NCBI GenBank assembly: GCA_031276835.1
Contig: JAISMI010000048.1
Coordinates: forward strand, 1-5,315
DNA length: 5,315 bases
Source of the DNA: Holosporaceae bacterium
GTDB taxonomy: Bacteria > Pseudomonadota > Alphaproteobacteria > UBA3830
Direction of reading: 5' to 3'
In this document: one piece after another, positions 1 through 5,186 of the stretch
How the letters are laid out: each line of letters starts with the position of its first letter
Numbering within the stretch: position 1 is the stretch's first letter
Position numbers and translations under genes: made by a program
Notes under the pieces: generated by a model
Database searches by the model: none
What the model was told of the DNA's origin: nothing
The model's input: the letters and a program-made list of their open reading frames with translations, nothing else

Positions 1-141
1 TATTCTGTCATAGGCGGGCGCGACTTCGTCTATTTTAATACTAGAGAACGATTCTTCCGCGTCTTTTTTATCTTCGCCAATTGCCAAATTGAACGAAAGC
101 AACAGCGCAGCCGCTAAAAATCGCCTAAACTTTTTTCGCAT
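1..141 (-). CDS. Partial secreted protein, N-terminal 47 residues only
   Basis: An open frame begins with ATG at 139-141 on the minus strand and continues without a stop to the window edge, so only 47 codons are visible. The start is supported by a GGGAG Shine-Dalgarno seven bases upstream (plus-strand CTCCC at 149-153). The first 22 residues form a textbook Sec signal peptide: basic start MRKKFRR, hydrophobic core FLAAALLLSFNLAIG, then a charged stretch (EDKKDAEE) at the likely start of the mature protein. No cysteine sits at the cleavage point, so a lipoprotein is unlikely. The product should therefore be periplasmic, outer-membrane or secreted. Too little is visible to name a family. It lies 100 bases downstream of the 242-802 gene on the same strand, so co-transcription is possible but unproven. 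Confidence 0.72.
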   Translation of the reverse strand, partial: MRKKFRRFLAAALLLSFNLAIGEDKKDAEESFSSIKIDEVAPAYDRI

Positions 142-241
142 AATACTACTCCCAACAACCCCTAAGCAAATCTAATAGGCCCGAACCAAAACAACAATAG
201 CTTTCTTATAAAATATATGAGACGCCTTTATATTTCGTCCA

Positions 242-802
242 TCAATCGTCTTTGTCTTCATAGACTACGCGAAAACTTTTCTTTTCGAAAATAACCTTGA
301 CTTTTTTATAGGTTGGAGGAATTCTTGCGCGATGTTCTCCCGATCCGGAATACTTAGCAAAAATATATCCTGCGAGAGGAATCATGTGATCAATTGGATA
401 CTCCACTTTCGCCCATGGGATAATTCTTTTTTTCGCCACCAACTCCCACTCGAAAATTTTTATTTTGTCCGGATAGTCCTTTATCAGCTGATCCACGCTA
501 CTAAAATAATGATGGGCCGACATTTTCATTAATTCTCCCACCAGCTCCTTTTCGTAGACGATCGCCAGATGAACTTTTATGGCGCCGCGATCATTCATGT
601 CCTCTTCAACAGAGAGCATGATCTCCTCTAGAATTAATCCGCCTTTGGCGGAAAAAAAATCGCCGATTTTGGAATCTTTGTCGCTTGTAAACGTTTTTAA
701 CGAAGAAGCCGCCGACATGGCCATAATTCCTCCGGCGGCCGTTATGGAAGAGGCGTTAACCCCCCAAAACAAAAAACACAATAAAAAACACAGATTTTTC
801 AT
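242..802 (-). CDS. Exported protein of unknown function, 186 aa (weak TssJ-like resemblance)
   Basis: Residues 1-17 (MKNLCFLLCFLFWGVNA) form a hydrophobic Sec signal peptide with plausible cleavage after Ala17, and a second small-residue hydrophobic patch follows at about 18-33. There is no convincing lipobox: Cys5 and Cys9 lie inside the short hydrophobic core. The mature part from about residue 70 looks like a small beta-sandwich, with alternating strands (AIKVHLAIVY 74-83, IKIFEWELV 114-122, PLAGYIFAKY 142-151, KVKVIFEKKSFRVVY 167-181) and a helical loop between the first two. The layout of an N/D..G start, a VxLxIVY strand, an F..xDQL helix, a buried GYIFAKY strand and a final hairpin recalls TssJ, the T6SS outer-membrane lipoprotein. 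No T6SS neighbour and no lipidation site support it, so this is only a hypothesis. The start is preceded by GGTGA six bases upstream. It is divergent from the acetoacetyl-CoA synthetase gene. Confidence 0.75.
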   Translation of the reverse strand: MKNLCFLLCFLFWGVNASSITAAGGIMAMSAASSLKTFTSDKDSKIGDFFSAKGGLILEEIMLSVEEDMNDRGAIKVHLAIVYEKELVGELMKMSAHHYFSSVDQLIKDYPDKIKIFEWELVAKKRIIPWAKVEYPIDHMIPLAGYIFAKYSGSGEHRARIPPTYKKVKVIFEKKSFRVVYEDKDD

Positions 803-907
803 TTTTTATCACCATTACTTCCCCCAATGATATGGGAGCAAAAGTTAAAAAACGGTTTAAAAATTTTTATGCCTAATATCCCAATCATATTCGAGAAAAA
901 ACATAAT

Positions 908-936
908 TTGTCAAAATTATTAATTATTTTTTAACT
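908..936 (+). promoter_or_regulatory. Possible promoter for acetoacetyl-CoA synthetase gene
   Basis: TTGTCA at 908-913 matches the sigma-70 -35 consensus at four or five of six positions. With a 17-base spacer the -10 would be TTAACT at 931-936, a poor match. A better -10 (TAAAAT, 947-952) lacks a good -35 at the right distance. The 178-base spacer 803-980 is very AT-rich and must drive both divergent genes, but the exact boxes are uncertain. No clear promoter could be fixed for the minus-strand gene; TATCAT (plus-strand ATGATA, 827-832) is a possible -10 without a matching -35. Confidence 0.25.
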
Positions 937-951
937 TTATCAGAGTTAAAA
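929..951. promoter_or_regulatory. Perfect 8-bp inverted repeat upstream of the synthetase start
   Basis: TTTTAACT (929-936) and AGTTAAAA (944-951) are exact reverse complements separated by seven bases. The dyad lies 30-52 bases upstream of the synthetase ATG and overlaps the candidate -10 region, the usual place for a repressor operator. In such AT-rich sequence an 8-bp dyad can also arise by chance, and no regulator gene is visible in the window. Confidence 0.3.
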
Positions 952-980
952 TTGCTAAACATAAAAAAAGAGGATATGAC

Positions 981-2939
981 ATGTCGCACGAATTATTATG
1001 GACTCCCTCTCAGGAGAGAATTATCAGCAGCAACGTCTTTAGTTTCATGAAAACGTTGAAGGGAAAAAACGGATTTGAAGGAACAAGCTTCCACGACCTA
1101 TGGAAATGGTCCGTCGCAAATCCGCATACCTTCTGGAACGCCGTTTGGGATTTCGGAGGCGTTATTGGAGAAAAAGGAGAAAGAATCAGCAATAAAGCGG
1201 AAAAATTCTGGGAACATAGATACTTTCCGGACGCAAAACTGAACTTCGCGGAAAATCTTCTCAAAAGAAACGACGATTCTCCGGCGTTAATTTTCTGGGG
1301 AGAGGAAAAAGTCCGAAAAACCATAAGCTGGAAAATGCTGCATGATTCTGTGGCTAAAATTGCGCATGCTTTAAAAAAGTTAGGCGTAAAAAAAGGCGAC
1401 ATAATCGGCGGATATGTGGCCAATATGCCGGAAACGACAATTGCGGCTCTGGCCGCCATCAGCATCGGAGCAACTTGGGCTTCCTGTTCTCCAGATTTTG
1501 GAATACCAGGAGCTTTGGATAGATTCGGCCAGGTAAAACCGAAAATCTTTTTCGCCGTCGACGGCTATTACTATAAGGGTAAGGTATTCAACAATCTGGA
1601 AAAAATAAAAAATGTGGTGGATCAGGTAAAAAGCATCGAAAAAACCGTCGTAATCCCATATATCAACGCCGGAGCGCCGGTTGGGAACAGAACGGAAATC
1701 GTTATGTTCGATGATTTTATGGGCAATGGAGACGCTCCGGAACTTATTTTTGAAAAGTTTCCGTTCGATCATCCGATATACGTATTGTTTACTTCCGGAA
1801 CCACTGGAGTGCCAAAGTGCATCGTGCACGGAGCCGGCGGAACGCTACTACAGCACAAAAAAGAACAGCTTCTTCATTGCGACATTAAACCGAATGATCG
1901 CGTGTTCTATTTTACCACCTGCAGCTGGATGATGTGGAACTGGGCTACCTCAATTTTGTCCCAAAATGCAACGCTGATGCAATATGAGGGACTTCCTCTA
2001 TTTCCAAAATCGGATATTCTTTTCGACATGGCCGATTCCTGCGGAATGACCTTCTTCGGAACTTCGGCCAAATATCTGGACACTTTACTAAAGACCGATT
2101 CCAATCCGATGAAGACCCATGATCTCAGCCAATTGAGAACCATAGGATCCACCGGCTCTCCTTTATGCGCCGAGGCGTTCGAATTTGTGTACGCCAAAAT
2201 AAAAAAGGACATTCATTTGAACTCGTTCTCCGGCGGAACTGACATTATTTCCTCCTTCGTCATGGGAAATCCAATTTCTCCGGTATATTCCGGAGAAATG
2301 CAGGGATTCGGATTGGGTATGAACGTCAAAGTGTACGGTCCTAACAAAGAAGAAATGCCGGTCGGCAAACAGGGAGAGCTAACTTGCGTTACTCCTTTCG
2401 CCTCTCAGCCGATAAAATTCTGGAATGACGAGGGGAACAAGAGATTGATCCACTCGTATTTCGAGCAATTTGAAAACTGCTGGTGCCACGGCGATTGGAT
2501 AGAATTGACGGAGCACGACGGAGTGTTTATCTCCGGACGAGCGGACGCCGTCCTAAATCCTTCCGGCATAAGAATAGGTACGGCGGAAATCTACTCCCAG
2601 GTGCAAAAAATAGAGGAGGTGCTAGAGTGCTGCGCCGTCGGACAACAATGGGACAACGACGAAAGAGTAATATTATTCGTGGTTTTGAGGAACGGGCTAA
2701 AGCTGGACGACGATTTAAAGAAAAGAATTAAAACCGTCATAAGAGATAATGCAACTCCGCGCCACGTCCCGAGTAAAATTATTCAAGTCAGAGGAGTTCC
2801 AAAAACCAATAACGGGAAACTGGTGGAGGTTGCCGTCAAAAATGTAATCCATGGAAGAGAAGTCGTAAACAAAGATTCCATAGAAGATCCTTCTTTGCTG
2901 GATGAATTCAAGAATATTCCAGAATTACAGCAACCATAA
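981..2939 (+). CDS. Acetoacetyl-CoA synthetase (acetoacetate--CoA ligase, EC 6.2.1.16)
   Basis: This cytosolic enzyme converts acetoacetate, ATP and CoA to acetoacetyl-CoA, AMP and PPi, allowing use of ketone bodies or of acetoacetate from polyhydroxybutyrate breakdown. The 652-aa length is typical of the family. The N-terminal cap domain (about 36-95) contains the hallmark [14 protein letters not shown] (81-94). The AMP-binding domain follows with the phosphate loop [10 protein letters not shown] (270-279), the aromatic segment SWMMWNW (315-321), SGGTDI (417-422), HGDW (503-506) and the hinge motif [16 protein letters not shown] (518-533). The small C-terminal domain ends with [11 protein letters not shown] (608-618), in which Lys614 is the expected catalytic lysine of adenylation. 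All key residues seem intact. The start is supported by AGAGGA six bases upstream (969-974). The gene stands alone, divergent from the 242-802 gene and followed by a long spacer. The name acsA or aacS is used variably, so no symbol is given. Confidence 0.96.
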   Translation: MSHELLWTPSQERIISSNVFSFMKTLKGKNGFEGTSFHDLWKWSVANPHTFWNAVWDFGGVIGEKGERISNKAEKFWEHRYFPDAKLNFAENLLKRNDDSPALIFWGEEKVRKTISWKMLHDSVAKIAHALKKLGVKKGDIIGGYVANMPETTIAALAAISIGATWASCSPDFGIPGALDRFGQVKPKIFFAVDGYYYKGKVFNNLEKIKNVVDQVKSIEKTVVIPYINAGAPVGNRTEIVMFDDFMGNGDAPELIFEKFPFDHPIYVLFTSGTTGVPKCIVHGAGGTLLQHKKEQLLHCDIKPNDRVFYFTTCSWMMWNWATSILSQNATLMQYEGLPLFPKSDILFDMADSCGMTFFGTSAKYLDTLLKTDSNPMKTHDLSQLRTIGSTGSPLCAEAFEFVYAKIKKDIHLNSFSGGTDIISSFVMGNPISPVYSGEMQGFGLGMNVKVYGPNKEEMPVGKQGELTCVTPFASQPIKFWNDEGNKRLIHSYFEQFENCWCHGDWIELTEHDGVFISGRADAVLNPSGIRIGTAEIYSQVQKIEEVLECCAVGQQWDNDERVILFVVLRNGLKLDDDLKKRIKTVIRDNATPRHVPSKIIQVRGVPKTNNGKLVEVAVKNVIHGREVVNKDSIEDPSLLDEFKNIPELQQP

Positions 2940-2944
2940 TCGGC

Positions 2945-2965
2945 AAACTCGCAGACTGCGATTTT
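2945..2965 (+). terminator. Weak intrinsic terminator candidate after the synthetase gene
   Basis: TCGCA (2949-2953), loop GAC and TGCGA (2957-2961) form a five-pair stem followed directly by TTTT. Beyond one C/T mismatch, AAA at 2945-2947 can pair with TTT at 2963-2965. It begins six bases after the stop codon, the right place for a terminator, but both the stem and the T-run are short. Confidence 0.4.
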
Positions 2966-3000
2966 AAATCGGCGGCCCGTTATCGAGAAAAAAAGTAAAT

Positions 3001-3033
3001 CCCTGAACGACGCGCAACAGAAGTCGTTCCGGG
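3001..3033. other. Strong hairpin, 7 + 3 paired bases
   Basis: GAACGAC (3005-3011) pairs with GTCGTTC (3023-3029) around an 11-base loop. After a T/C mismatch, CCC (3001-3003) pairs with GGG (3031-3033). No T-run follows on either strand, so it is not a standard terminator. It could protect the 3' end of the synthetase mRNA or be incidental structure in a gene remnant. Confidence 0.4.
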
Positions 3034-3055
3034 ACGTCCGGCGACAGTGGGGAGA

Positions 3056-3062
3056 CAAAAAT
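3056..3062. repeat. Target-site duplication, left copy (CAAAAAT)
   Basis: CAAAAAT directly abuts the left end of the palindromic element and is repeated exactly at its right end (3214-3220). A 7-bp direct repeat exactly flanking matching inverted termini is the signature of transposase-mediated insertion. Confidence 0.7.
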
Positions 3063-3213
3063 AGGAACTGCCTAATAAAAATAGAATTTACACCATGGAT
3101 TTGTTGATTTTTCAGCTGTTACCTAAGTTTGAATGGCGCTCTACAGCATTTCTGTAGGACGCCTGAAAATCAATGAATTTAGCTAACTTTTTCTATTTTT
3201 ATCGGGCAATCCT
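3063..3213. mobile_element. MITE-like palindromic element, 151 bp, non-coding
   Basis: The element starts AGGAACTGCCTAATAAAAAT and ends with the near reverse complement (reading inward from the right: AGGATTGCCCGATAAAAATA). The terminal inverted repeats are about 23 bp with about 20 matches and one gap. A second matched pair lies further in (TTGATTTTTCAG at 3104-3115 against the complement of CTGAAAATCAA at 3163-3173), and the centre carries a perfect hairpin CTACAG-CATTT-CTGTAG (3141-3157). It is flanked by exact CAAAAAT duplications and encodes no protein, so it would need a transposase from elsewhere. A second copy starts at 5264. The size and fold resemble small palindromic repeats such as Rickettsia palindromic elements, but no sequence match to that family is claimed. 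The parent IS family is not identified. Confidence 0.8.
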
Positions 3214-3220
3214 CAAAAAT
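3214..3220. repeat. Target-site duplication, right copy (CAAAAAT)
   Basis: This is an exact repeat of 3056-3062, immediately after the right terminus (GGGCAATCCT) of the palindromic element. It fixes the element's right boundary at 3213. Confidence 0.7.
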
Positions 3221-3293
3221 GCGCTATCCCAACAATTCGCTTAGAGGCATTCCCATGCAAGACCGCTCTATCAAACGACAAAAAATTCGCCGC

Positions 3294-3340
3294 GTAATGA
3301 TTTTCTCGAAGTAATAATTTTCTCGAACAATGAGTTTCTA
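3294..3340. repeat. Short tandem repeat, 17-bp period
   Basis: GTAATGATTTTCTCGAA (3294-3310) is followed by GTAATAATTTTCTCGAA (3311-3327), 16 of 17 bases identical, and then by a degraded third unit starting CAATGAGTTTCT (3328-3339). No open frame uses it. It looks like slippage in non-coding DNA. Confidence 0.65.
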
Positions 3341-3366
3341 GCCCTCGCATAAAAAAACGAGCGATT

Positions 3367-3541
3367 GTAACGCGCATCCATCTATTTTTAGGATCGTTTT
3401 TTGCCGCGGCGTTCAGGACTCTATCCTTACGGCTTTATTAGGAGAACAGATCCGTAAACGCACATATCTATTTTTTTCAAGATCGTTTTCTGTCGCGGCG
3501 TTTAGGACTCTATCCTTACAGTTTTATAAGAAGATAGATCC
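3367..3541. repeat. Tandem duplication (~88 bp x 2) covering the 3' end of the 3502-4281 gene
   Basis: Unit A (3367-3453) and unit B (3454-3541) share long identical or near-identical blocks, including GCGGCGTT.AGGACTCTATCC and TTAC.G.TTTAT, with a few indels. Unit B contains the last codons and stop of the minus-strand gene plus about 48 bases beyond it. In unit A the same tail still reads VRIES and then a stop, but a one-base indel upstream puts stops in the original frame. Unit A is therefore a non-coding copy of the gene's 3' end. It may be what remains of a tandem gene copy, or a local slippage duplication. Confidence 0.75.
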
Positions 3542-4281
3542 GCCGACGACAATCCGACCGAATGAATGTATTCCGAATCAAGTTGTTCCAATTTTGCGCC
3601 CAACTGAAGTTTCTTAACTATTGACAAAATCTCCTCTCTTTGGGATTCGTCAAGCGTTATTCCTCGTCTTCCGGCTTCCATTACCAGATGAAACAACTTC
3701 GCCTCCTCCTCCGCTATCATTTTGTAGCTAGAATCGTCGGACCTCCCCGAACGCGACGGCGTTTCCCGCTCTACGCCGCAATTGAGATCGCCGGATAAAA
3801 CTTCTTCTCTTATTCTTGCCGTCTCCATTTCTCTCGCTCTTTTTATTTCTTTTCCATATGCGGCAAAATGAATATCGCAGTAGAACTTATACATTGGTTC
3901 GGCCCGTTTCATTAATTGATCGATGAGGAACGTCTCCTGCATAGGATTAAAATTTATTCCAGGAATTCCGCTAAATTCTAAGAGTTGTTCACATATTATT
4001 TTGTTTGCCCGATAAAAATCAAACTCCAAATCCGGACTTTTTCGAATCCAATCGGACGCAGTTGATAGAAATTCCCTATACTTTGAATAACAGTCATTGG
4101 CGGCGGCGACGTCGGTTTCGAAACGAGCGCCTTTTATAAGTTCCAATATCTCATTGCGCTTGGATTGTATTGCGCCGGACTCCTGAATCAGCAAAAACGT
4201 TTCCTCCGGCGTCATTGCCAAGACCGTTTCCAATGAAGAAAATAGCGTGAATAGTAACGCAGAAAAAATCCGCCTGATCAT
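3502..4281 (-). CDS. Exported helical protein of unknown function, 259 aa, four cysteines
   Basis: I place the start at ATG 4279-4281 rather than the in-frame ATG at 4294-4296. A strong GGGGAG site lies seven bases upstream of the inner ATG, and the outer start would include that site in its coding sequence. From the inner start, residues 1-22 (MIRRIFSALLFTLFSSLETV then LA) form a clean Sec signal peptide, cleaved before MTPEE. The mature protein is charged and predicted mostly helical, with cysteines at 64, 97, 135 and 168 that could form two disulfides in the periplasm. A low-complexity Ser/Arg/Asp linker (about 173-185) separates the cysteine-containing part from a C-terminal helical part (187-240, rich in Glu, Lys and Leu). 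I recognise no family. It ends in TAA inside a tandem duplication and is divergent from the 4428-5048 gene, 146 bases away. Confidence 0.78.
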   Translation of the reverse strand: MIRRIFSALLFTLFSSLETVLAMTPEETFLLIQESGAIQSKRNEILELIKGARFETDVAAANDCYSKYREFLSTASDWIRKSPDLEFDFYRANKIICEQLLEFSGIPGINFNPMQETFLIDQLMKRAEPMYKFYCDIHFAAYGKEIKRAREMETARIREEVLSGDLNCGVERETPSRSGRSDDSSYKMIAEEEAKLFHLVMEAGRRGITLDESQREEILSIVKKLQLGAKLEQLDSEYIHSVGLSSADLSSYKTVRIES

Positions 4282-4288
4282 TGTAAAT

Positions 4289-4294
4289 CTCCCC
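4289..4294 (-). promoter_or_regulatory. Ribosome binding site that fixes the 4281 start
   Basis: Plus-strand CTCCCC reads GGGGAG on the gene's strand and lies seven bases before ATG 4279-4281. It overlaps the alternative upstream ATG at 4294-4296, which argues against that start. Confidence 0.7.
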
Positions 4295-4307
4295 ATACAT
4301 TTGGTAA

Positions 4308-4335
4308 ATTATATAATATTATCAATATTTTTAAA
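4308..4335 (-). promoter_or_regulatory. Sigma-70-type promoter for the 3502-4281 gene
   Basis: On the minus strand a perfect -10 TATAAT (plus-strand ATTATA, 4308-4313) lies 16 bases from TTTAAA (4330-4335), a four-of-six -35. Transcription would begin near 4301, giving a leader of about 20 bases that still contains the GGGGAG site. The whole spacer is AT-rich, so the -35 match is weak evidence on its own. Confidence 0.45.
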
Positions 4336-4415
4336 TCTAAATTTTATTAAATGTAAAAATTGCTGAATAATTAATGCAATATTAATCTTTTTCTACTACA
4401 ATGAAAAAAAATGAC

Positions 4416-4422
4416 AAGGAGA
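4416..4422 (+). promoter_or_regulatory. Ribosome binding site that fixes the 4428 start
   Basis: AAGGAGA lies five bases upstream of ATG 4428-4430. It falls inside the nine extra codons that the upstream ATG at 4401 would add, so the 4428 start is preferred. The upstream ATG has no comparable site. Confidence 0.75.
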
Positions 4423-4427
4423 TAATT

Positions 4428-5048
4428 ATGAAAAAAACCATTGGATTACTATCAGCGCTTATGTTTATGGGAACATGCGAATACGCCTACGCTAATTTTC
4501 TTTCTTCAGCTTTAAATAAAGTCGGAGGATCCAATATTGGCCAAACGGTAAGCGCTTTGGGAGGATCAGCTTTAAAGATAGGAACCAACTACGCCCAACA
4601 AAGAATGAATGTGATGACAAATCCGTTTAGATCAAAAGTAATTACCGACGCCTCTACGTTGCAGAGCGCTTTAAATACTCAAATTCAGATGATGGATCAG
4701 CAGCTACAAAATCCGGCTCTCGACTACAACGTTAGAATCGCCTACACCAACACCAAACAGTCCTATATGAATGCATCCGTTCCATTGGGACAACTGGTTT
4801 CGCTTGTGCAGACGGCGCCGACGACTCCTGAGGGAACGGCAATGATTTTGCAGCAGGCTCCTATTCTGAGCCAACAGGTGGCGTCTAACCTCTCCAACAC
4901 CGCCTATGCCGCGAACGCCAGCGGTTTGCTCATGTCGGTGAATAGTTTGAAATCGTCGTTGTCGACGCAGGCTACCGGCGTATACAATCAAGCCAGCGGC
5001 GTATACAACGGCGTGGCAGTCCAAGCTGCGGGAGGACGCGGCATATAG
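4428..5048 (+). CDS. Exported Ala/Ser/Gln/Asn-rich protein of unknown function, 206 aa
   Basis: The start at 4428 is chosen because AAGGAGA sits five bases upstream and the protein then begins with a standard Sec signal peptide: MKKTIGLLSALMFMG, followed by an AYA cleavage site after Ala22. Cys17 precedes that site, but the surrounding MGTC is a poor lipobox, so soluble or surface export is more likely than lipidation. The mature protein is low in charge and rich in Ala, Ser, Gln, Asn and Thr, with predicted amphipathic helices (about 24-60, 76-95, 105-128, 135-182). It ends with two copies of a short unit (TGVYNQA, SGVYNGV) and a Gly-rich tail GGRGI. Apart from Cys17 it has no cysteine. I recognise no family; such composition is seen in secreted, surface or secretion-apparatus-associated proteins. 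It is divergent from the 3502-4281 gene. Confidence 0.78.
   Translation: MKKTIGLLSALMFMGTCEYAYANFLSSALNKVGGSNIGQTVSALGGSALKIGTNYAQQRMNVMTNPFRSKVITDASTLQSALNTQIQMMDQQLQNPALDYNVRIAYTNTKQSYMNASVPLGQLVSLVQTAPTTPEGTAMILQQAPILSQQVASNLSNTAYAANASGLLMSVNSLKSSLSTQATGVYNQASGVYNGVAVQAAGGRGI
4977..5008 (+). repeat. 21-bp coding repeat near the 3' end of the 4428 gene
   Basis: GGCGTATACAA occurs at 4977-4987 and again at 4998-5008, period 21 and in frame, producing the repeated peptide GVYN. It is a small internal duplication of seven codons, the second copy diverging after the shared block. Confidence 0.55.
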
Positions 5049-5128
5049 GCGCAGCATATACAATTAAGTCTCCGTCGCATACAAAGGCGCGACGCCTCTT
5101 AAACTGTGGAAGGACGCGGCTTAACGGC
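5023..5128 (+). repeat. Echo of the gene's 3' end, 78 bp downstream
   Basis: Bases 5023-5050, which span the last codons and stop of the 4428 gene, resemble 5101-5128 (22 of 28 positions). Both contain GGACGCGGC after GGAG or GAAG. The offset of 78 is a multiple of three, so the downstream copy reads VEGRGL in the phase in which the gene reads AGGRGI. From GTG 5106 that phase stays open to TGA at 5232-5234 (42 codons), but there is no ribosome site and I do not call it a gene. The intervening bases hold two mutually exclusive hairpins: CGTCGC (5073-5078) with GCGACG (5089-5094), and AGGCG (5085-5089) with CGCCT (5093-5097). Confidence 0.45.
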
Positions 5129-5154
5129 TAAACTCCGCTCCATAAGGAACGAAC

Positions 5155-5186
5155 CCAAGATCATTCTTGGATTTTCATTGCTTTTT
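5155..5186 (+). terminator. Intrinsic terminator candidate for the 4428 gene
   Basis: CCAAGA (5155-5160), loop TCAT and TCTTGG (5165-5170) form a perfect six-pair stem, extendable by AA/TT beyond one mismatch. It is followed by ATTTTCATTG and then TTTTT (5182-5186). The T-rich tail is interrupted and the stem is modest. It lies 106 bases past the stop codon. Confidence 0.4.

Larger units (their letters stand above)
2940..3244 (+). pseudogene. Possible gene-tail remnant in phase with the synthetase, split by an insertion
   Basis: The frame of the synthetase stays open beyond its TAA from 2940 to a TGA at 3105-3107, inside the palindromic element. If the element and one target-site copy (3063-3220) are removed, the frame continues across the junction (GAC AAA AAT / GCG CTA TCC) to TAG at 3242-3244, giving 48 codons. 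The tail includes SLNDAQQKSFRDVRRQWGDK and then NALSQQFA. It has no ATG or ribosome site of its own, and the synthetase already has a normal C-terminus (ending NIPELQQP), so this is not needed for the enzyme. It could be the 3' end of a lost gene or a chance open frame. The composition is more GC-rich than the surrounding spacer. Confidence 0.25.

Noticed and set aside
217..241. GACG/CGTC hairpin (221-224 with 236-239) as a terminator after the 242-802 gene
   Set aside because: Only four pairs and a broken T-run; not distinguishable from chance.
755..814. 19-codon frame MVIKNEKSVFFIVFFVLGG overlapping the start of the 242-802 gene
   Set aside because: A GGGGGAAG lies just upstream, but only two bases from its ATG. 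It is very short and out of frame with the better-supported exported protein.
332..830. Plus-strand frames (332-532 and 579-830) opposite the 242-802 gene
   Set aside because: The minus-strand frame has a signal peptide, a ribosome site and protein-like composition; these do not.
1010..1829. Two minus-strand open frames (1010-1465, 1380-1829) inside the synthetase gene
   Set aside because: They lie antisense to a full-length, motif-complete enzyme and show no ribosome sites or family features.
1681..2731. Further out-of-frame open frames within the synthetase (1681-1932 plus, 1907-2212 minus, 2483-2731 plus)
   Set aside because: They are overprints of the conserved gene, with unnatural composition such as Arg-rich runs.
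2783..3058. Minus-strand frame of 91 codons over the synthetase 3' end and spacer
   Set aside because: It overlaps the enzyme's essential C-terminal domain in antisense. Its Cys/Arg/Phe/Ser-rich composition is typical of a shadow frame.
3367..3541. Tandem units as a CRISPR array
   Set aside because: There are only two units, they are directly adjacent without distinct spacers, and one contains coding sequence.
4282..4296. Upstream ATG at 4294-4296 as start of the 3502-4281 gene
   Set aside because: It overlaps the GGGGAG site that serves the inner ATG and adds five residues before the basic start of the signal peptide.
4401..4427. Upstream ATG at 4401 as start of the 4428 gene
   Set aside because: It would place the AAGGAGA ribosome site inside the coding region and bury the signal peptide behind a charged leader (MKKNDKEII).
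4704..5063. Minus-strand frame of 119 codons opposite the 4428 gene
   Set aside because: Arg/His/Gly/Val-rich antisense shadow; the plus-strand gene has a strong ribosome site and a signal peptide.
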